51,883 nucleotides of DNA from Lachnospiraceae bacterium MD308 (GTDB lineage: Bacteria; Bacillota; Clostridia; Lachnospirales; Lachnospiraceae), in NCBI GenBank assembly GCA_010206225.2, contig VIQU02000026.1, forward strand, positions 6,287 to 58,169, read 5' to 3'. Position 1 is the stretch's first letter. Each line of letters begins with the position of its first letter. The notes beneath the pieces are model-generated. The model made no database searches. It had not been told where the DNA came from and saw nothing but the letters and a program-made list of their open reading frames with translations. The translations under genes were made by a program, and so were the position numbers. Shown in pieces: positions 6,670 to 14,674 of this stretch.

Positions 6670-8124
6670 ATGGAAAAAGAAAATAAAATAAAAAGGGAAC
6701 CTACTTTGTTGGAATCAATTATCGTATTGTTGGCTTTAGTATTTTTTGTAAGTGTTGGTTTTGGCATATGTAAATTTGAATTGCAGGCAATGCTTTTGTG
6801 TACGGCAGTATTTACTGTATTCATGGCTATGCGGATCGGACTGATCTGGGACGACTGCGAAAAAGCAATTTCCCAGAGAGTCGTTAAGGTTATGCCGATT
6901 GTTTATATTATGTTTACAGTTGGCGGCCTTATCGCTACATTGATCTTCTCGGGAACCATTCCTATGATGATCTATTACGGATTGCAGATCATCAAGCCTC
7001 ATCTGCTCTTGCCTTGCAGTTTTTTGGTATGCTGTGTGCTTTCCGTAGTAACGGGAACAGGCTGGGGTTCAGCAGGAACTGCCGGTATAGCGTTGATAGG
7101 AATCGCTATTGGAATGGATGTGCCGCTTGCTCCGGTAGCAGCCTGCATCGTAGCGGGTGCAACATTTGGAGATAAGCTTTCACCTATGTCAGACACGACA
7201 CTACTCGCAGCGCTCAGTGCAGGAACAGGACTGTATGACCACATCCGCTCGATGCTGTACACGACCGTTCCTGCGGCTTTAATCTCTCTTGTAATCTATA
7301 CGACTTATGGAATGCGGTTTGGAAAAGACACAGCAATGCCGGAAAGTGTGACATCTATGATCACTACGCTGGATTCTATATATAACTGGAATGTACTGCT
7401 TTTACTTCCCTTTGTTATCATATTTGCCGGGGCATTGATGAAAAAGCCGACGCTGCCTGTTATGTATCTGGCAATTGGAGTCGGTCTGGTTTTAGGAGTG
7501 GTTTTTCAGGGATTTTCACTTCAGAATGGATTTACGGCATTTGCTACAGGCTTTAAGGTTGATCTTGCAGGTATCGATGCGGCTGTTACAGACGCAAATA
7601 TTCTTACATTGCTACAGAGAGGCGGACTGTCTTCCATGTCAAATATTGTCCTGACAATATTTTGTGCTTATGCCTATGCAGGAATTTCTGAAGAAGCTGG
7701 ATTTATGGAAAAGATTATTGACTCTTTGGTTAAAAAGATAAAAACAAGAGGAGGTACAGTTCTGGCGGCTGTCTGTACGGCAATTGTCCTGACGATCATC
7801 GGCGTGAGCGGCTATATCTCTCTGATCATGACAGGTGAATTGTGGCGGAAACCATATCTGAAGCAGCGGATGGATCTCTGTAATCTGTCCAGGACATGCG
7901 AAGACGGCGGGACGATGGTATGCTCCTGCGTACCTTTCAGTACTTCCGGACTATTTTATGCGACGGCTCTTGGCGTTCCGGTACTTTCATATGCACCGTG
8001 GCATTTTATGGCATATCTTTGTCCGCTATTAGCGATCATCTATGGATTTACAGGATTCGGGATCAAGATGATCTCTGCTGAAGAAGCTGAGGAACAGATA
8101 GCTAAACTTGGTTTTAAAAATTAG
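6670..8124 (+). CDS. NhaC-family Na+/H+ (or substrate) antiporter
   Basis: 484 residues with about 11-12 hydrophobic segments. The conserved NhaC stretch runs GTGWGSAGTAG, then AGATFGDKLSPMSDTT, which forms the ion path in this family. Family members exchange Na+ for H+, and relatives such as MleN exchange malate-2H+ for Na+-lactate. First gene of an operon with a D-2-hydroxyacid dehydrogenase and a DapA-type lyase, with GGAAGGAGG before the ATG. The context favours uptake or exchange of an organic acid over plain pH homeostasis, but this is inference. Confidence 0.88.
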   Translation: MEKENKIKREPTLLESIIVLLALVFFVSVGFGICKFELQAMLLCTAVFTVFMAMRIGLIWDDCEKAISQRVVKVMPIVYIMFTVGGLIATLIFSGTIPMMIYYGLQIIKPHLLLPCSFLVCCVLSVVTGTGWGSAGTAGIALIGIAIGMDVPLAPVAACIVAGATFGDKLSPMSDTTLLAALSAGTGLYDHIRSMLYTTVPAALISLVIYTTYGMRFGKDTAMPESVTSMITTLDSIYNWNVLLLLPFVIIFAGALMKKPTLPVMYLAIGVGLVLGVVFQGFSLQNGFTAFATGFKVDLAGIDAAVTDANILTLLQRGGLSSMSNIVLTIFCAYAYAGISEEAGFMEKIIDSLVKKIKTRGGTVLAAVCTAIVLTIIGVSGYISLIMTGELWRKPYLKQRMDLCNLSRTCEDGGTMVCSCVPFSTSGLFYATALGVPVLSYAPWHFMAYLCPLLAIIYGFTGFGIKMISAEEAEEQIAKLGFKN

Positions 8125-8142
8125 AGGAAAGGGAATACAATC

Positions 8143-9102
8143 ATGAAACATAATGTTTTATTAATTCTTCCAACGATCCAGCCGAATGGAGTTGAATATC
8201 TGGAAGAGAACAGCAATGTATTTTATGCGCCGGATGGAAAGAAGGAGACCCTGATCCATTACATAAATGAGCATCAGATTGAAGCAGTCGTAACCCGTAG
8301 TGAAATCATTGACAAAGAGATCATGGACGCATGTGATTCCCTTAAAGTGATTGGGCAGCATGGAGTAGGGCTTGATAATATTGATGTTAATGAAGCGGGA
8401 AAACACGGAATCAAGGTGTTAAACGTACCTGACGGCAATTATATTTCCGTCGCTGAACACACGATAGCTTTTATTCTGGCATTAAGCAGAAGTTTTCGGA
8501 TCAATGACTGCAGCGTGCGCTCTGATGCGTGGTTTTCGAGAGAAAACAGGTACACGATGGAGGTATACAAGAAAAATCTCCTGATCGTCGGACTGGGGCG
8601 TATCGGAAGAGCGGTTGCAGAACGCGCAAAGGCTTTTGGAATGCATCTTATGGCTTATGACGGTTTCGTCTCAAAAGAGGCGATGGAACAGTCAGGCGTT
8701 GAGAAGATTAATGTGTTAGAAGAGGGGATTAAAAAAGCAGATTTTATAACACTGCATGTTCCGCTGACGGAAGAAACAAAAGGGATGGTGTCAGGAGAAC
8801 AGTTTAAGCTTATGAAAAGCAGCGCTTATATTATCAATATGGGCAGGGGAGCTGTCATTGATGAGAAAGCACTTATTGAGGCTTTACAAAATGGCGAGAT
8901 AGCAGGAGCGGGGCTTGACGTTCTCGAAACAGAACCGCCAAGAACTGATCATCCGTTGTTCTCGATGGATCAGGTGATCTTCACACCTCATATCGGCGGT
9001 GACACACGGGAAGCTAAAATGCGTACATCCAGTCTTTTGTCACACAGTATGATTGAAGTGATGGAAGGACAAAATGTATACAATTGGGTTAATAGGAAGT
9101 AG
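8143..9102 (+). CDS. D-2-hydroxyacid dehydrogenase (NAD-dependent)
   Basis: 319 residues, the size of single-domain-pair D-isomer hydroxyacid dehydrogenases. The NAD-binding GLGRIGRAVAERAKAFG motif is intact (about residues 150-165). The catalytic triad is Arg235 (NMGRGAVID), Glu264 (ETEPP) and His283 (PHIGGD). The enzyme interconverts a 2-keto acid and the D-2-hydroxy acid. It resembles SerA-type enzymes without their C-terminal ACT domain, so it is more likely catabolic than serine-biosynthetic. It lies 18 bases after the NhaC gene and 36 before the lyase. Confidence 0.9.
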   Translation: MKHNVLLILPTIQPNGVEYLEENSNVFYAPDGKKETLIHYINEHQIEAVVTRSEIIDKEIMDACDSLKVIGQHGVGLDNIDVNEAGKHGIKVLNVPDGNYISVAEHTIAFILALSRSFRINDCSVRSDAWFSRENRYTMEVYKKNLLIVGLGRIGRAVAERAKAFGMHLMAYDGFVSKEAMEQSGVEKINVLEEGIKKADFITLHVPLTEETKGMVSGEQFKLMKSSAYIINMGRGAVIDEKALIEALQNGEIAGAGLDVLETEPPRTDHPLFSMDQVIFTPHIGGDTREAKMRTSSLLSHSMIEVMEGQNVYNWVNRK

Positions 9103-9138
9103 ATATATTTTATAAAATGATTTTAGGAGGAAAATACA

Positions 9139-10023
9139 ATGATAAAATTAAATGGTATTATGACGGCATTGGTTACACCGCTCAATGCAGACGGAACAGT
9201 AAATGAGGAGCAGCTGATAAATGTGATCAATTATCAGATTGAGCATAGGATAAACAGCCTTCTTATCCTTGGAGGAACGGGAGAATATACATCCATGACC
9301 TTTGAAGAAAGATGTAAGGTAATAGACATCAGCGTCAAAGCAGCAGATAAGAGGGTGCCGGTAGTTGCAGGTGTACTGGATACCGGGATCGGAGAGTGCC
9401 TTAAATTCAGTAAATATTGTAAACGGGCAGGTGTGGACGCGCTTCTTGTGTGTACTCCATATTATTTCACAAGCACACAGGAGGCGCTGGTAGAATATTA
9501 TACTACCGTAGATAAAGAAGTAGACATGCCAATTCTGGTCTATAATATTCCTTCCAAAACAGGCGTTAATATTACGCCAGATACTATGGTCAGGTTGTCT
9601 GAAGAAATGGAAAACCTTGTAGGAATAAAGGAGTGTGCACCAATCGGACAGGCAATTGCACTGTATCTGAAAATGGGGGGAAAAATAAATGTACTTACAG
9701 GTTCAGAATTTGATGCCGTTGCATTGATGACATATGGATTTGACGGTGCGGTTATGGCAACTGCCAATGTTGTGCCTGATGCATGGGTAAAAATGTATGA
9801 GTTGGTTCAGGAAAAGAAAATCAACGAGGCTATGGATCTATTCCTTAAATATGCTTCTCTGTTTCATGCGATCTTCAGCGAGAACTATGTGGGACCATTG
9901 AAATATGCCATGGAAAAAACAGGGATTCCATGTGGGCAGGAACAGCTCTTGCCATTGATTGCACCAAGGCAGGAGACATTAAAGCTTGTAGACGCAGAGA
10001 TGAAAGTGCTTGAGATGGTTTAA
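9139..10023 (+). CDS. DapA/NAL-family lyase (dihydrodipicolinate synthase-like)
   Basis: 294-residue TIM-barrel class I aldolase. The Schiff-base lysine is Lys164 (GIKEC) and the partner tyrosine Tyr135 (VYNIPSKTG). The substrate-carboxylate loop reads GGTGE rather than the GTTGE usual in dihydrodipicolinate synthase, and the product-specific residues are not those of true DapA. The family cleaves or condenses pyruvate with an aldehyde. In an operon with a hydroxyacid dehydrogenase and an antiporter, a catabolic keto-acid aldolase is more likely than lysine synthesis. Strong AGGAGG ribosome-binding site. Confidence 0.85.
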   Translation: MIKLNGIMTALVTPLNADGTVNEEQLINVINYQIEHRINSLLILGGTGEYTSMTFEERCKVIDISVKAADKRVPVVAGVLDTGIGECLKFSKYCKRAGVDALLVCTPYYFTSTQEALVEYYTTVDKEVDMPILVYNIPSKTGVNITPDTMVRLSEEMENLVGIKECAPIGQAIALYLKMGGKINVLTGSEFDAVALMTYGFDGAVMATANVVPDAWVKMYELVQEKKINEAMDLFLKYASLFHAIFSENYVGPLKYAMEKTGIPCGQEQLLPLIAPRQETLKLVDAEMKVLEMV

Positions 10024-10049
10024 GTGTCAATATAAATCCAGAATACTGG

Positions 10050-10137
10050 AAGCGGCGGAGGCATTTGTTGGCAGGCTTAGAAATATAAGAGAAACCAAGA
10101 AGCCATACAGCTTCCTTATGATAAGCCTCTGCCGCTT
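10050..10137. repeat. Inverted repeat between convergent genes
   Basis: A 13-bp inverted repeat with one mismatch (10050-10062 with 10125-10137) encloses 62 bases that hold a smaller GAAGC/GCTTC hairpin. It lies between the convergent lyase and deacetylase genes. There is no clear T tract, so a terminator role is only possible. Confidence 0.5.
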
Positions 10138-10144
10138 GAATTAG

Positions 10145-11041
10145 TTAAAATCGACTATATGTATAACCTGTTTTCATTTTCTTGCCTTTAATTGCAGCAA
10201 GCTCTGTAACCGTAACTGTCTCGAATCCTTTTTTCTTCAAATCTTTGCAGATACGGTCTACTGCATTGGCCGTCGTTTTATGGATATCATGCATTAGAAT
10301 CACATCGCCGTCTTTGGCATGTTTTTTCACATATGAAGTCAGCCGTTTTGTATTTCTGTATTTCCAGTCCAGCGTATCCACAGACCAGAAAATATGCGGG
10401 CTTCCGGCAGCGTTTAATATTCTCTTTTTGCTGGCGCCATACGGGGTGCGGCAAACGGTTGCATTTTCTCCTGTATACTTTTTTATCTTTTGATTTGTCT
10501 TTGTAAATTGCTTTTTTATTGCGGAGGTACTCATTTTTGTAAGTAATGGATGAGAATAAGAATGGTTTCCGATCTCACAACCTAACTTCTTTTCCCTTTT
10601 TAGCAGATTCCCTGTACTCTTTGTAATATTAGAACCAACCAGGAAAAATGTTGCCCTGCATTTATTTTTCTCTAATGCGTTTAAAACTTTTTTTGTTGTT
10701 TTTGCATTAGGACCGTCGTCAAAGGTTAAAGCGACATGCTTTTTCGTGCTATTATACATGACGACAGATTTTTTTTTCATGAAGCCTTTTAAAGATCCCT
10801 TCTTCACCTCATACCAGTTCTCGGACTGAGTTTTTATCACTACCTTTTCTCCGAATTTAAGTGTTTTCAATGTTTGGGATTTGGCAGAGGCCTCCTCATA
10901 AATCGGAGTGGATGATACTGTTACCGCGCCTTTTCTGTTATCAGAAACTTTTTTGAATTCTTCTGCCGCGCGTACAGGCAAAGCAAAACAAAGTACCAGT
11001 ATCGCAGACAGCAGAAAAATACAGCTTATTCTTTTTTGCAT
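10145..11041 (-). CDS. Secreted SH3-like / polysaccharide deacetylase
   Basis: 298 residues. Signal peptide at residues 1-26 (hydrophobic core, cleavage near VRAAE), then a bacterial SH3-like segment (about 38-95) of the kind that binds cell wall, then a NodB domain. Deacetylase motifs are present: TFDDGP (D108, D109), HSYSHP with zinc ligands H160 and H164, and RTPYG. It probably removes acetyl groups from peptidoglycan or another surface glycan outside the cell, as PdaA or PgdA do. Single-gene unit; ribosome-binding site AAGGGA on the minus strand. Confidence 0.9.
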   Translation of the reverse strand: MQKRISCIFLLSAILVLCFALPVRAAEEFKKVSDNRKGAVTVSSTPIYEEASAKSQTLKTLKFGEKVVIKTQSENWYEVKKGSLKGFMKKKSVVMYNSTKKHVALTFDDGPNAKTTKKVLNALEKNKCRATFFLVGSNITKSTGNLLKREKKLGCEIGNHSYSHPLLTKMSTSAIKKQFTKTNQKIKKYTGENATVCRTPYGASKKRILNAAGSPHIFWSVDTLDWKYRNTKRLTSYVKKHAKDGDVILMHDIHKTTANAVDRICKDLKKKGFETVTVTELAAIKGKKMKTGYTYSRF

Positions 11042-11142
11042 CTTGTTTCCCTTCTCTCTTCCTTAAATGGTAAAATAATTCATTATCCCCAGTATAACAT
11101 ATTCTCTTGAATAAGGAAATCTTGAATTAGAAAAAGGATGAG

Positions 11143-11175
11143 GGAGTAAATTTCTCAATTAGAGAAATTTATTCC
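11143..11175. promoter_or_regulatory. Large palindrome upstream of the permease
   Basis: TAAATTTCTC (11147-11156) and GAGAAATTTA (11162-11171) form a perfect 10-bp inverted repeat with a five-base centre, extended to 14 pairs with one G-T. It lies about 50 bases before the small gene at 11229. It could be an operator or a weak terminator. Apart from this, the gap 11042-11228 holds only the promoter region of the deacetylase. Confidence 0.45.
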
Positions 11176-11228
11176 TACTCGATAGAATTGTGTATATTAT
11201 CTAAAAAGCCGATGAGGCAAGAAAGCTT

Positions 11229-11426
11229 TTGAATTCCTTCACAGATGAATGTCTATCTATAGTGGAAACTATGGTAGAGAAGCTTACAGAAAAAATAGAA
11301 AATGATATGGTAAATATTCCCGGAGAAATTTATCGCGCTGCCTATCTTGACTCATATAGAAAAAAAGTAAACATGCCGATAGGGAGGAGTCTGGATGAAG
11401 AAGAAACAAGGTCTGACCTTCTTTGA
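11229..11426 (+). CDS. Small helical protein of unknown function (uncertain)
   Basis: A 65-codon frame starting at TTG 11229 and overlapping the permease start by 32 bases in another frame. The predicted protein is acidic and helical (ECLSIVETMVEKLTEKIEND). The start has no convincing ribosome-binding site, so it may be a short leader, a remnant of a larger gene, or non-coding. I do not recognise a family. Its only support is length and its position directly ahead of the permease, whose GGGAGG lies inside it. Confidence 0.3.
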   Translation: MNSFTDECLSIVETMVEKLTEKIENDMVNIPGEIYRAAYLDSYRKKVNMPIGRSLDEEETRSDLL

Positions 11427-12780
11427 CTTATTTTCCATGGGATTCGGCGCGATGGTAGGTGTGGGGTGGTCGGCTACGCTGAACAATCTCCTGAAAAATG
11501 GAGGCGGGCCGATCCCCGCGGCAATCGGATTTTCGCTGGCAACCGTCGTGTTTATACCTGTGGCTTTGTGTTTTGCGGAACTGGCTCCGGCGATTCCGGT
11601 ATCAGGGGGAGTGATCGCGTATACAAAACGTGCATTCGATAAACGCATGACGTTTATTGCGGGCTGGTTTGTAGCTATGGCCTACATTAGTATTGTCCCA
11701 TGGGAATCGATTGCAATCAACGATATCATTTCTTATATATTTCCGGCTATGAAAAATGGGAATCCATTGTATTCTCTTGCGGGAGAGAACATCTACGGGA
11801 CTACGATTATTCTTGGAATTGTGTTGTCATTGATTGTTATTTTAATTAACTGGCATGGGATAGAGAAAGGAGCGGCTTTTCAGAGTATCATGACTTTGAG
11901 CCTTTTAGGCGGGAGTGTGATATGTGTGATATTTGCTTTGCTACATATGGATATTTCCAATCTTGTTACGCCGGTATATTCGCAGATAGAAGGGAAGAGC
12001 CATACGACGATATGGGCCGGTATATTTACGATGTTCGGGCTGGCACCGTCCTACTTTTCAGGATTTGATACAATCCCGCAAAGTGTAGAGTCAGCGCCGG
12101 ACGTAGATAAGAGAAAACTAGGGAAAGTAATTGTAATTGCATTGATCTCTGCGGGTATATTTTATGCATTGATTTTTTTGTCGGCAGGCCTTGCGTTTCC
12201 ATGGACACAAACGATTGATATGGACAGACCTGTACTGTCGAATCTGTTTACAAAGATCTATCCGGGGATGCTGGGAAAAGTATTGTGGTATATTTGTATC
12301 GTTGCAACTCTGGCAGGCTTATTCAGTACATGGAACGGATTTTATATGGCTGGATCCAAGGTGTTGTACGGTATGGCGAAAGCAGGCATTTTGCCGGCGG
12401 TGTTTGCAAAAGAGCATCCGAAGTATAAGACTCCTTATGTGGCGAATCTGTTTGTTGCGGTGACAATGGTCATAGGTCCGTTTTTGGGAGCCGGGGTTCT
12501 GGACATCCTGAGTGTGCTTTCCTCTTCCGGATTTGTAATCGGATGGGGAATTGCCTGTATGGCGGTGATTCGGCTCCGTAAGTGCGAACCACGGCTGGAG
12601 CGTCCGTATAAAATCCCGGCAGGAAATGTGATAGCAGTGACAGCGCTTATATTTTGCATACTGATGTTCCTTAATTGTGTTATACCAGGATTGCCTGGGT
12701 ATATGGGAATCAGCGGTCTGATCGCTTTTGCGGTCTGGACGGTTTTAGGAATTATCTTCTATAAAGTGACGAATCAATAA
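11395..12780 (+). CDS. APC-family amino acid permease
   Basis: 461 residues with about 12 membrane segments and the APC opening FFDLFSMGFGAMVGVGW, whose glycine-rich first helix binds the substrate backbone. The conserved ELAPAIPVSGG and the GFDTIPQ region follow. It should import an amino acid with protons or exchange two amino acids; the substrate cannot be read from sequence. GGGAGG lies nine bases before the ATG. It is followed after about 80 bases by the DUF2971 gene on the same strand, with no clear terminator. Confidence 0.88.
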   Translation: MKKKQGLTFFDLFSMGFGAMVGVGWSATLNNLLKNGGGPIPAAIGFSLATVVFIPVALCFAELAPAIPVSGGVIAYTKRAFDKRMTFIAGWFVAMAYISIVPWESIAINDIISYIFPAMKNGNPLYSLAGENIYGTTIILGIVLSLIVILINWHGIEKGAAFQSIMTLSLLGGSVICVIFALLHMDISNLVTPVYSQIEGKSHTTIWAGIFTMFGLAPSYFSGFDTIPQSVESAPDVDKRKLGKVIVIALISAGIFYALIFLSAGLAFPWTQTIDMDRPVLSNLFTKIYPGMLGKVLWYICIVATLAGLFSTWNGFYMAGSKVLYGMAKAGILPAVFAKEHPKYKTPYVANLFVAVTMVIGPFLGAGVLDILSVLSSSGFVIGWGIACMAVIRLRKCEPRLERPYKIPAGNVIAVTALIFCILMFLNCVIPGLPGYMGISGLIAFAVWTVLGIIFYKVTNQ

Positions 12781-12863
12781 GAATCGTTGACAGACAATGT
12801 ACTGTTTTGTATATTAATAGTAAAGATAAATGTGGCAGATTCTATTTTACAGGAGTGATGAGA

Positions 12864-13721
12864 ATGTCAGGGAGGCAAGTTAAGCTGGAGCATGCGGAAA
12901 AGGGAAGTATCCTGTACCATTATACAAAAAGCAATGGAGTCAACGGTATTGTAAACCATAACTGTTTTTGGGCGACAAAAAGTGATTTTTTAAATGATCC
13001 GGATGAATTTTCCCACATTTACGGGATTATTGATGAGGTGTGCGGGGAGAATATTATGGATTCGGCGATGAAGGAGATGTTCCTTGCGGATTCTATCTAT
13101 GCGAAGCGGGAAAAGAACCGGGAATATTTTGTGCTGTCTTTTTCAGAATGCCGGGACAGTATTACGATGTGGTCGGAGTTCGGGAACAAGACGGGATACA
13201 ATATAGGTTTTCGGAGTGATGAGATCATTGCCAGAATTGAAGAGGCAGCGGAGATTGCATATCATGGACTGGTTGTTTATGATAAGAAGAAACAGAAGCA
13301 GCTGATCAGGAAAAATATATGTAATTATCTGCCGGATCTGTTTCGTATGCCGCTTGATAAATTTCTGGAAGTCAGGAGCAGTAACCGGGAGGGCGTCAAT
13401 TATCTGAAAGCCTGCAGAAAATTTCAGAGAACGGTAGATGTCTATGCAATGTTTTTTAAGAACGGAGGTTTTGCCGAGGAACAGGAATATCGGTTTATAT
13501 TTAGAAGACAGAAGGATACGAAGGTGTATTTTCGCGCCAAGGACGGATTTATGCTTCCCTATATCGAGATACCGCTGAGTGAGAAGAATCTTCCCATTGA
13601 AGAGATTATGATCGCCCCCCAGAACCATATAGATCTTGCGAAAAATGGGATGGAGTATATGTTGCATACCAAAGGGTATAAGGCGGAGGTATCTTTATCT
13701 AATATAAAGCTGAGATACTAG
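12864..13721 (+). CDS. DUF2971 family protein
   Basis: About 285 residues. It opens with the DUF2971 pattern LYHYTKSNGVNGIV, then FWATKSDFLNDPDEF and a central FVLSFSE..DSITMWSEFGN block, and later a YAMFFKN..AEEQEYRF segment. The start at 12864 is chosen because AGGAG at 12851-12855 is eight bases away; ATG 12858 is too close. The biochemical role is unknown. Members occur widely as accessory genes and sometimes near defence genes, but nothing here supports that. The aldo/keto reductase follows 21 bases later. Confidence 0.75.
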   Translation: MSGRQVKLEHAEKGSILYHYTKSNGVNGIVNHNCFWATKSDFLNDPDEFSHIYGIIDEVCGENIMDSAMKEMFLADSIYAKREKNREYFVLSFSECRDSITMWSEFGNKTGYNIGFRSDEIIARIEEAAEIAYHGLVVYDKKKQKQLIRKNICNYLPDLFRMPLDKFLEVRSSNREGVNYLKACRKFQRTVDVYAMFFKNGGFAEEQEYRFIFRRQKDTKVYFRAKDGFMLPYIEIPLSEKNLPIEEIMIAPQNHIDLAKNGMEYMLHTKGYKAEVSLSNIKLRY

Positions 13722-13742
13722 TATCGGAGAAGGAGATATGGT

Positions 13743-14603
13743 ATGAAACTTACAAGTATTTATGATACGTACACTTTGAATAATGGTGTTAAGATTCCTT
13801 GTGTTGCTTTTGGTACTTATAAGGCTGCTCAGGGAGACAATGTGGAGATTTTGAAAACGGCTATTGAGAGCGGTTACCGTTATTTTGACACGGCCTCCTT
13901 TTATGGGACGGAAAAGTATCTGGGACAGGCGGTCAGAGAAAGCGGTATCCCACGAGAGGAGTTTTTCATCGCGTCAAAGATGTGGAAGGATGAGATGGGA
14001 TATGAGGAGGCGAAGGAGGCTTTTTTAAGAAGCCTTGAGAATCTGGGGATGGATTATCTGGACTTGTATCTGATCCACTGGCCGCTTCCCGAGCCGGACT
14101 GTGAGACGTGGAAGGCGCTTGATATAGAGACATGGAAAGCGCTTGAAAAGCTTTATGAGGAAGGGAAAATAAAGGCGATCGGTCTCAGTAATTTCCTGCC
14201 CCACCATATAGAGAATCTTTTGGGCAACTGCCGGATAAAGCCCATGGTGGATCAGATTGAGTTCCACCCGGGGTATCATCAGGCGGCCGCAGTCCAGTAC
14301 TGTCAGGAGCACGAGATTCAGGTACAGGCGTGGAGTCCGATCGGGCGGGGAAGAGTTCTTGAAGATGCCATGATCGTTAGGATGGCTTCAAAGTACGGTG
14401 TATCACCGGCGCAGATTTGTCTTAGATATGCCCTGCAGAGAGGTGTGATCCCTCTTCCGAAATCTTCGTCGCCGGAGCGGATGAGGCAGAATCAGGATCT
14501 GTTCTCTTTTGAGATATCAAAAGAAGATATGTACCGGATCGACACGATGCCGCAGACCGGATGGTCAGGAGAACATCCGGATCGGGAGAGAGTGCGTTTT
14601 TAG
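13743..14603 (+). CDS. Aldo/keto reductase
   Basis: 286 residues, a typical AKR5-like (2,5-diketo-gluconate reductase type) TIM barrel. Catalytic residues are visible: Asp in RYFDTASFYG with the tyrosine five residues on, Lys in IASKMW, and His in LIHWPLP. The IPLPKSSSPERM loop binds the 2'-phosphate of NADPH. It reduces aldehydes or ketones; the substrate is unknown. AAGGAG precedes the ATG. Probably cotranscribed with the DUF2971 gene. Confidence 0.92.
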   Translation: MKLTSIYDTYTLNNGVKIPCVAFGTYKAAQGDNVEILKTAIESGYRYFDTASFYGTEKYLGQAVRESGIPREEFFIASKMWKDEMGYEEAKEAFLRSLENLGMDYLDLYLIHWPLPEPDCETWKALDIETWKALEKLYEEGKIKAIGLSNFLPHHIENLLGNCRIKPMVDQIEFHPGYHQAAAVQYCQEHEIQVQAWSPIGRGRVLEDAMIVRMASKYGVSPAQICLRYALQRGVIPLPKSSSPERMRQNQDLFSFEISKEDMYRIDTMPQTGWSGEHPDRERVRF

Positions 14604-14674
14604 AAAAATTTCAGTCATATTTTTTGTTGCGTGCGATTACATTAATAATAATAGTACATAATGGAGCGTTGTAA

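Noticed and set aside
9139-10023. Assignment as the lysine-pathway gene dapA
   Set aside because: The fold and Schiff-base lysine fit, but the GGTGE loop and the catabolic-looking operon do not support lysine biosynthesis.
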